DNA from: UBA11524 sp045132495
Lineage (GTDB): Bacteria; Bacillota; Clostridia; Christensenellales; Aristaeellaceae
Length of the DNA stretch: 64,000 nt
Direction: 5' to 3'
NCBI GenBank assembly: GCA_045132495.1
Contig: JBGUSK010000051.1
Location: forward strand, 124,001-188,000
A model generated the notes under the pieces. It made no database searches and was not told the origin of the DNA. It was given only the letters and a program-made list of their open reading frames with translations. Made by a program: the position numbers and the translations under genes. Positions 60,175-64,000 of this stretch are shown one piece after another (positions within the stretch are counted from its first letter, which is position 1; each line of letters opens with the position of its first letter).

Positions 60175-61344
60175 ATGCCATTACACATCATCCGGGAGGA
60201 CATTACCCGCATGCAGGTGGACGCCATCGTGGCTGCGGGCAGCGCGAAGCCTGGAACGCCCGCGCCCACCGGCGGAGTAAACGGCAGCATCCATATAAAG
60301 GCCGGTGCGCGGCTGCTGGACGCGCTGCGAAGGCTGGGCGGCATCCGCACTGCGGGTGTGACGCTGACCGAGGCCTACGATCTGCCCTGCAAGTACGTCA
60401 TCCATACGGCAGGGCCGGTGTGGCGGGGCGGCAGCTACGGCGAGGAAACGCTGCTGCGGGCCTGCTACCGGGAAGCCCTTCTCCTGGCTGCTAGGCAGGG
60501 TTTTACCTCCATCGCCTTCCCGCTGATCTCCAGCGGCAAGTACGGCTACCCCAAGGCGGAGGCCATGCAGACGGCTACCAGCGAAATCCGCGCATTCCTC
60601 CGCAGCAGCGACATGGATGTATACCTCGTGGTGTATGACCGGGAGGCCTTCCGCGTAAGCAGTGAGCTGTTTGCGGATGTGGAAGCCTTCATCGATCAGC
60701 ATTATGTGGATGAGCGCTACGTTCCCCGCAACCGCCGGGAGGAGGACTGGGCAGCGTACATGACGGCTCCCTGTGAGCCGATGCTCATGGGGGATGAATA
60801 TGCCGATGCAGCCCCCTGTCCGATGGAATACTGGGAGCCTCCTGTGGAGGAGGATGAGCTGTTGGAGGCGTCTCCCGCGCCGCTCGCCCGTTCTGAGGCT
60901 CCGCCAATCGAGACGAAGGCAGCTTCCATGGGCAGTCTGGAGGAGCGGCTCCGCCAGCTGGATGAGGGCTTCCCGAACATGCTCCTGCGGCTGATCGACG
61001 AGCGCGGCATGAAGGACTCCGACTGCTACCGCAAAGCAAATGTGGACCGCAAGCTCTTCAACAAGATCAAGAACAATCCAGGCTATTCGCCGAAAAAATC
61101 TACCGTGGCGGCCTTCTGCATCGCGCTGGAGCTGGATATGGCGATGAGCCGCGAGCTGCTCGCCCGGGCCGGCTACGCCCTCTCACGGTCAAACATATTC
61201 GATGTGATCGTGGAGTATTTCATTCTCAAGGGCGACTATGACGTGGATAGAATCAATCAGGTGCTCTTTTCCTATGACCAGCCGCTGCTGGGCAGCAATG
61301 GCGTGAGGACGGAAAGTGTCGCCTGCGAAGCGACCTTTTGGTAA
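60175..61344 (+). CDS. macro-domain protein fused to a C-terminal HTH-like domain
   Basis: 389 residues. N-terminal macro domain (about 1-165): DAIVAAGS, GGVNGSIHIKAG and AFPLISSGKYGYP form the ADP-ribose site. The DAIVNAAN asparagine and the GVDG aspartate of active deacetylases are changed (Ala/Ser and Asn), so it may bind ADP-ribose without hydrolysing its esters. A proline/acid-rich linker (about 200-260) leads to a helical domain (DERGMKDSDCYRKANVDRKL, SPKKSTVAAFCIALELDM, LLARAGYALSRS), an XRE-like pattern repeatedly seen in Firmicutes signalling fusions. A vWA gene follows. AAGGAGG before ATG. Role unknown; NAD or ADP-ribose sensing is a hypothesis. Confidence 0.82.
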   Translation: MPLHIIREDITRMQVDAIVAAGSAKPGTPAPTGGVNGSIHIKAGARLLDALRRLGGIRTAGVTLTEAYDLPCKYVIHTAGPVWRGGSYGEETLLRACYREALLLAARQGFTSIAFPLISSGKYGYPKAEAMQTATSEIRAFLRSSDMDVYLVVYDREAFRVSSELFADVEAFIDQHYVDERYVPRNRREEDWAAYMTAPCEPMLMGDEYADAAPCPMEYWEPPVEEDELLEASPAPLARSEAPPIETKAASMGSLEERLRQLDEGFPNMLLRLIDERGMKDSDCYRKANVDRKLFNKIKNNPGYSPKKSTVAAFCIALELDMAMSRELLARAGYALSRSNIFDVIVEYFILKGDYDVDRINQVLFSYDQPLLGSNGVRTESVACEATFW

Positions 61345-61351
61345 TTGATAA

Positions 61352-61410
61352 GTGGTATCCTTCATCATGTAAGGTAGCAATGCCTGAAATCACATGAGGG
61401 AGGATACCAC
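61352..61410 (+). promoter_or_regulatory. inverted repeat that masks the vWA ribosome site
   Basis: GTGGTATCCTTCATCATGT (61352-61370) and ACATGAGGGAGGATACCAC (61392-61410) are inverted at 17 of 19 positions. The right arm contains the GGGAGG ribosome site and ends one base before the AATG start of the vWA gene, so folding would block translation. No T-tract follows, so it is not a terminator. Confidence 0.65.
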
Positions 61411-61411
61411 A

Positions 61412-62059
61412 ATGAAGAAGAATCTGACGGAAATCGTGTTCATCCTGGATCGCAGCGGCTCGATGGCGGGCCTGGAGGCGGATACCATCGGCGGCTTCAA
61501 CGCCATGATCGAGAAGCAGAAGGCCGAGGACGGCCAGGCTTACGTTTCGACGGTGCTGTTCAGCGATGAGAGCCGGGTCATTCACGACCGGGTGGATGTG
61601 CAGCGTGTGGCCCCCATGACCCGCCGGGACTACCTGGTCGGCGGCTGCACGGCCCTGCTGGACGCGGTGGGCGGCGCCATCCACCACATCGGCAACGTCC
61701 ATAAATACGCCCGCGAGGAGGACGTGCCGGAGCATACCATCTTCGTCATCACCACCGACGGCATGGAAAACGCCTCCCACCGCTACACGGCGGACAAGGT
61801 GAAGGCGATGATCCAGCGGCAGAAGGAGAAGCACGGCTGGGAGTTCATTTTCCTGGGTGCGAACATCGACGCGGTGGACACGGCGGAGCGCATCGGCATC
61901 CACGCGGATCGTGCCGCCAACTTCGTTGCAGACGAGGCCGGAACCGACGCGACCTTCGCTTCGGTGAATGAGGCTGTCCGCCGGGTGCGCTGCAATGCCC
62001 CCATGTGCGCCGACTGGAAGGCTGATGTTGACGCGGACTTCAACAGCCGAAACTGGTAA
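61412..62059 (+). CDS. von Willebrand factor A domain protein (TerY-like)
   Basis: 215 residues, nearly all one vWA domain with a complete MIDAS: DRSGSM (Asp13, Ser15, Ser17), Thr81 in GGCTALLDAV, and Asp117 in TTDGMEN. Cytoplasmic; resembles TerY-type proteins found in tellurite/stress clusters. Start at 61412, 8 nt after GGAGG; 61394 is too early. It follows the macro-HTH gene and its ribosome site lies in an inverted repeat. A metal-dependent adaptor is likely; the partner is unknown. Confidence 0.88.
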   Translation: MKKNLTEIVFILDRSGSMAGLEADTIGGFNAMIEKQKAEDGQAYVSTVLFSDESRVIHDRVDVQRVAPMTRRDYLVGGCTALLDAVGGAIHHIGNVHKYAREEDVPEHTIFVITTDGMENASHRYTADKVKAMIQRQKEKHGWEFIFLGANIDAVDTAERIGIHADRAANFVADEAGTDATFASVNEAVRRVRCNAPMCADWKADVDADFNSRNW

Positions 62060-62109
62060 CAATACCCGCCGGGAGCATCCCGCGGGCAGAAATATAAGGA
62101 GGAACTACC

Positions 62110-62955
62110 ATGAAAAAACTGACCGCTTTGCTCCTGGTGCTGTGCCTCATGCTCACCGCAGGCAGCGCGCTGGCCGATGTCGCCTACGCTCGACTGAATC
62201 AGAAAATCGCCACCCGTACCGGCCCCGGCACCAGCTATTTCGAGCCCGGCACCTTCCTCAAGGCGGGGGATTATGTAACTGTGCACACCAAGGTGTGGGA
62301 CAACCGGAATGAGATCTGGTGGGTGCAGGTAGAGTTCAGCACCAACGGGGGCCGCTACCGTGCATACACCGGTTCCTGGCGGATGAATGTAGATTTGTCC
62401 CGGGTACCCCAGGAGCGCTCATTGGGAACGGTGCGCGTGACCTCTGATGCGGATGTTTTTGCAGGCCCCGGCTGGGAATATGTGATGTGGAACGATACCG
62501 TCTACCGGGGCACCATGGCGACCCTGTATGAAGTGGAGAACGGTTACGGCCTGATTGAGTGCTGGAACAGCAACTGGAACCAGAGCTGGCGCGTGTGGGC
62601 TCCGCTGCGCTGTCTGAGCTGCTATGGAGACTATTCCAGCTGGGATGATACCTACCCGGACAGCGGCAGCAGCTCCTCCGGCAGCAGCTGGTCAAGCGGG
62701 TCCTCTTCCAGCAGCTGGTCGGGCGGCAGCTCCTCCTGGCCGGTGGGGCAGGTCTGCGTGATCACCGCCAGCGGCGGCAATGCCCGCTCTGGCGCTGGCA
62801 CCCAGTACGGCTCCGTCGGTTATGTCGAAACCGGCGACCGCTACACCGTGCTGGATACGCAAAGGGCGTCCAATGGCGTGACCTGGTACAAGATCAACGT
62901 GAACGGCCGCTACGGCTGGATCTCCTCCGGCCTGACCAACTTCGGCAAGCATTGA
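62110..62955 (+). CDS. secreted SH3-domain protein with Ser/Gly/Trp linker
   Basis: 281 residues. Signal peptide MKKLTALLLVLCLMLTAGSALA. Two SH3b-like units at the front (IATRTGPGTSYF and VRVTSDADVFAGPGWEYV), a low-complexity linker of Ser, Gly and Trp (about 185-215), then a classical C-terminal SH3b domain (ARSGAGTQYGSVGYVETGDRYTVL). SH3b domains usually anchor enzymes to peptidoglycan, but no catalytic domain is present, so it is a wall-binding or structural protein. AAGGAGGAA before the ATG. Confidence 0.82.
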   Translation: MKKLTALLLVLCLMLTAGSALADVAYARLNQKIATRTGPGTSYFEPGTFLKAGDYVTVHTKVWDNRNEIWWVQVEFSTNGGRYRAYTGSWRMNVDLSRVPQERSLGTVRVTSDADVFAGPGWEYVMWNDTVYRGTMATLYEVENGYGLIECWNSNWNQSWRVWAPLRCLSCYGDYSSWDDTYPDSGSSSSGSSWSSGSSSSSWSGGSSSWPVGQVCVITASGGNARSGAGTQYGSVGYVETGDRYTVLDTQRASNGVTWYKINVNGRYGWISSGLTNFGKH

Positions 62956-62970
62956 GCGGCATAATTAGTC

Positions 62971-63000
62971 ATCCCCCGGAACGTTCCTGTTCCGGGGGAT
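62971..63000. terminator. strong hairpin between convergent genes
   Basis: 12-bp perfect stem ATCCCCCGGAAC/GTTCCGGGGGAT around GTTCCT. Neither side has a good T-run, so its efficiency as a terminator is uncertain. Confidence 0.55.
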
Positions 63001-63010
63001 GCATGCTGTT

Positions 63011-64000
63011 TCAGGGGATATTTTCAAACATGTCCGCAGTGCCGGTATCGGGTCCGACGCTGGAATAATACAGGCCAAAGATGTTGTTTGCCCACTGGCC
63101 CCAATCCTGGACGATGAGGCCGTTGCTGCGCTGGGAGGCATGGCAGTCAAAGGCGGCCTTGGCGACATCGAAGGCTGTCTGTCCGCCGAAGAAATCCAGG
63201 GGCTGCCGCCAATCCATGACGATGGGGTTCTGCTTGTACAGGTGGAGGTAGAGTTTTTTCAGCTGCCATACGCTTTCCGCCTGTGTGTCGGTGTATTCCA
63301 TGGCGAGCTGGGCGCATACCTTGTGGGCGCCGTGACCGTATTCACCCCGGGTGTCATGGGTGACCATGACCTCCGGCTGGTACTTCTGGATGAGGGATGC
63401 AACGTGCTCCTGCACGGCCTCCTTGCCCCAGTAGAAGTAGCAGTCGTCCGCGTGATCGACCTTCACGTCCTTGAATACGCCCATTTCCGGGTAATGGCGT
63501 ACGCCGCAGGTCCACAGGCCATCCAGCGCCTCGCTGCGGCGGGTGTGGGTCTGATGCGTCAGGTAGCAGACGATCACCTTCATCTGCTGCTCCCCGGCGT
63601 AGTAGGGGATCACACCGCCGAAGAAGAGCAGCTCATCGTCGCAATGGGCGGAGAGCACCAGTAGATCCGCCTTGCCCTCAAAGGGCTGCCAGGTCTGCAC
63701 CCAGGAAGGGAGCTTGCCCTCACCGAAGAGGTGGATTTCCGACAGGTGGAGGGTGTCGCTGCCCTGGGGGACGATGCGGAAGTGTTTCACACCCGGCAGC
63801 GCCAGATAGGTGTTGGTGTAATGGCGGTTGTCAGTGAGGAGCTCCACCCACGCGCCGGATTCATCCTGTACCTGGATGGCGATATCGATCTCCTCCTTGG
63901 CATAGGAGAAGTACAGATGATGGCAGGGGGTAGTGGTTTTCACCTCCAGATATGTGCCGGAATAATAGGTGAGGTAGGATTGATCGGTCAATGTGCCCTT
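63011..64000 (-). CDS. PIG-L family deacetylase, 5' end outside the window
   Basis: At least 330 codons; the frame is still open at the window edge, so the start is missing (the TTG at 63989-63991 is not a convincing start). An N-terminal beta domain (IQVQDESGAWVELLTDNR, FRIVPQGSDTLHLSEIHLFG) resembles a discoidin-like carbohydrate-binding module. The catalytic part has the zinc motif AHCDDE (usually AHPDDE), HDTRGEYGHGAHK and the late HASQ. PIG-L enzymes remove N-acetyl groups from GlcNAc-linked compounds. Whether it is secreted cannot be seen. Confidence 0.85.
   Translation of the reverse strand, partial: KGTLTDQSYLTYYSGTYLEVKTTTPCHHLYFSYAKEEIDIAIQVQDESGAWVELLTDNRHYTNTYLALPGVKHFRIVPQGSDTLHLSEIHLFGEGKLPSWVQTWQPFEGKADLLVLSAHCDDELLFFGGVIPYYAGEQQMKVIVCYLTHQTHTRRSEALDGLWTCGVRHYPEMGVFKDVKVDHADDCYFYWGKEAVQEHVASLIQKYQPEVMVTHDTRGEYGHGAHKVCAQLAMEYTDTQAESVWQLKKLYLHLYKQNPIVMDWRQPLDFFGGQTAFDVAKAAFDCHASQRSNGLIVQDWGQWANNIFGLYYSSVGPDTGTADMFENIP

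Overview
The window reads as a GC-rich Gram-positive chromosome, most likely a gut- or rumen-dwelling member of the Clostridia. This rests on strong AGGAGG-type ribosome binding sites, long co-directional operons, LplABC-type sugar importers without lipobox lipoproteins, secreted SH3-domain proteins and a large glycosidase repertoire. No rRNA or other taxonomic marker is present, so the placement is an inference.

Layout. 1-3.0 kb: three small genes (two secreted proteins of unknown role and a 2H phosphoesterase). 3.0-4.4 kb: an intact tRNA-Ala(GGC), then the relic of an integrative element bounded by a 44-bp direct repeat of the tRNA 3' end, with the last 53 codons of a tyrosine recombinase and the front of a ParB-like gene. 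4.5-12.9 kb: phosphate module, with an NptA/PhoU-type Na/Pi transporter divergent from pstS-pstC-pstA-pstB-phoU-response regulator-kinase; both promoters carry 11-bp-spaced Pho-box-like repeats, and PstS has its two halves in swapped order. 13-15.2 kb: small membrane protein, nitroreductase and a hypothetical protein. 15.2-24.7 kb: a full myo-inositol degradation operon on the minus strand (iolJ, iolC, iolA, MBL-fold hydrolase, iolG, iolB, iolD, iolE). 24.8-28.5 kb: an LplABC-type sugar importer operon. 29-33.4 kb: MFS transporter plus an unassigned 562-residue protein, then a GH105 hydrolase. 33.4-42.7 kb: a DeoR-headed minus-strand glycosidase operon (GH38, two GH29, a small inserted gene, GH51). 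43-51.1 kb: an unassigned 554-residue protein followed by a five-gene Dpp/Opp-type ABC importer. 51.2-58.7 kb: HAD phosphatase, sugar-isomerase-like TIM barrel, AadA-like nucleotidyltransferase, CotH-type secreted protein and a second GH38. 58.7-64 kb: small membrane protein, purC, a macro-domain/HTH fusion with a vWA gene, a secreted SH3 protein, and a PIG-L deacetylase cut by the window end.

How the genes work together. The window is mainly a phosphate-starvation module plus carbon acquisition: inositol to DHAP and acetyl-CoA, and uptake and trimming of complex glycans carrying mannose, fucose, arabinose and unsaturated uronate residues. Three families of palindromic intergenic repeats are scattered between the operons. 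The least explained parts are the macro-HTH/vWA pair with a ribosome-site-masking inverted repeat, the 143-residue gene framed by a 40-bp duplication, and the two unassigned proteins beside sugar transporters.
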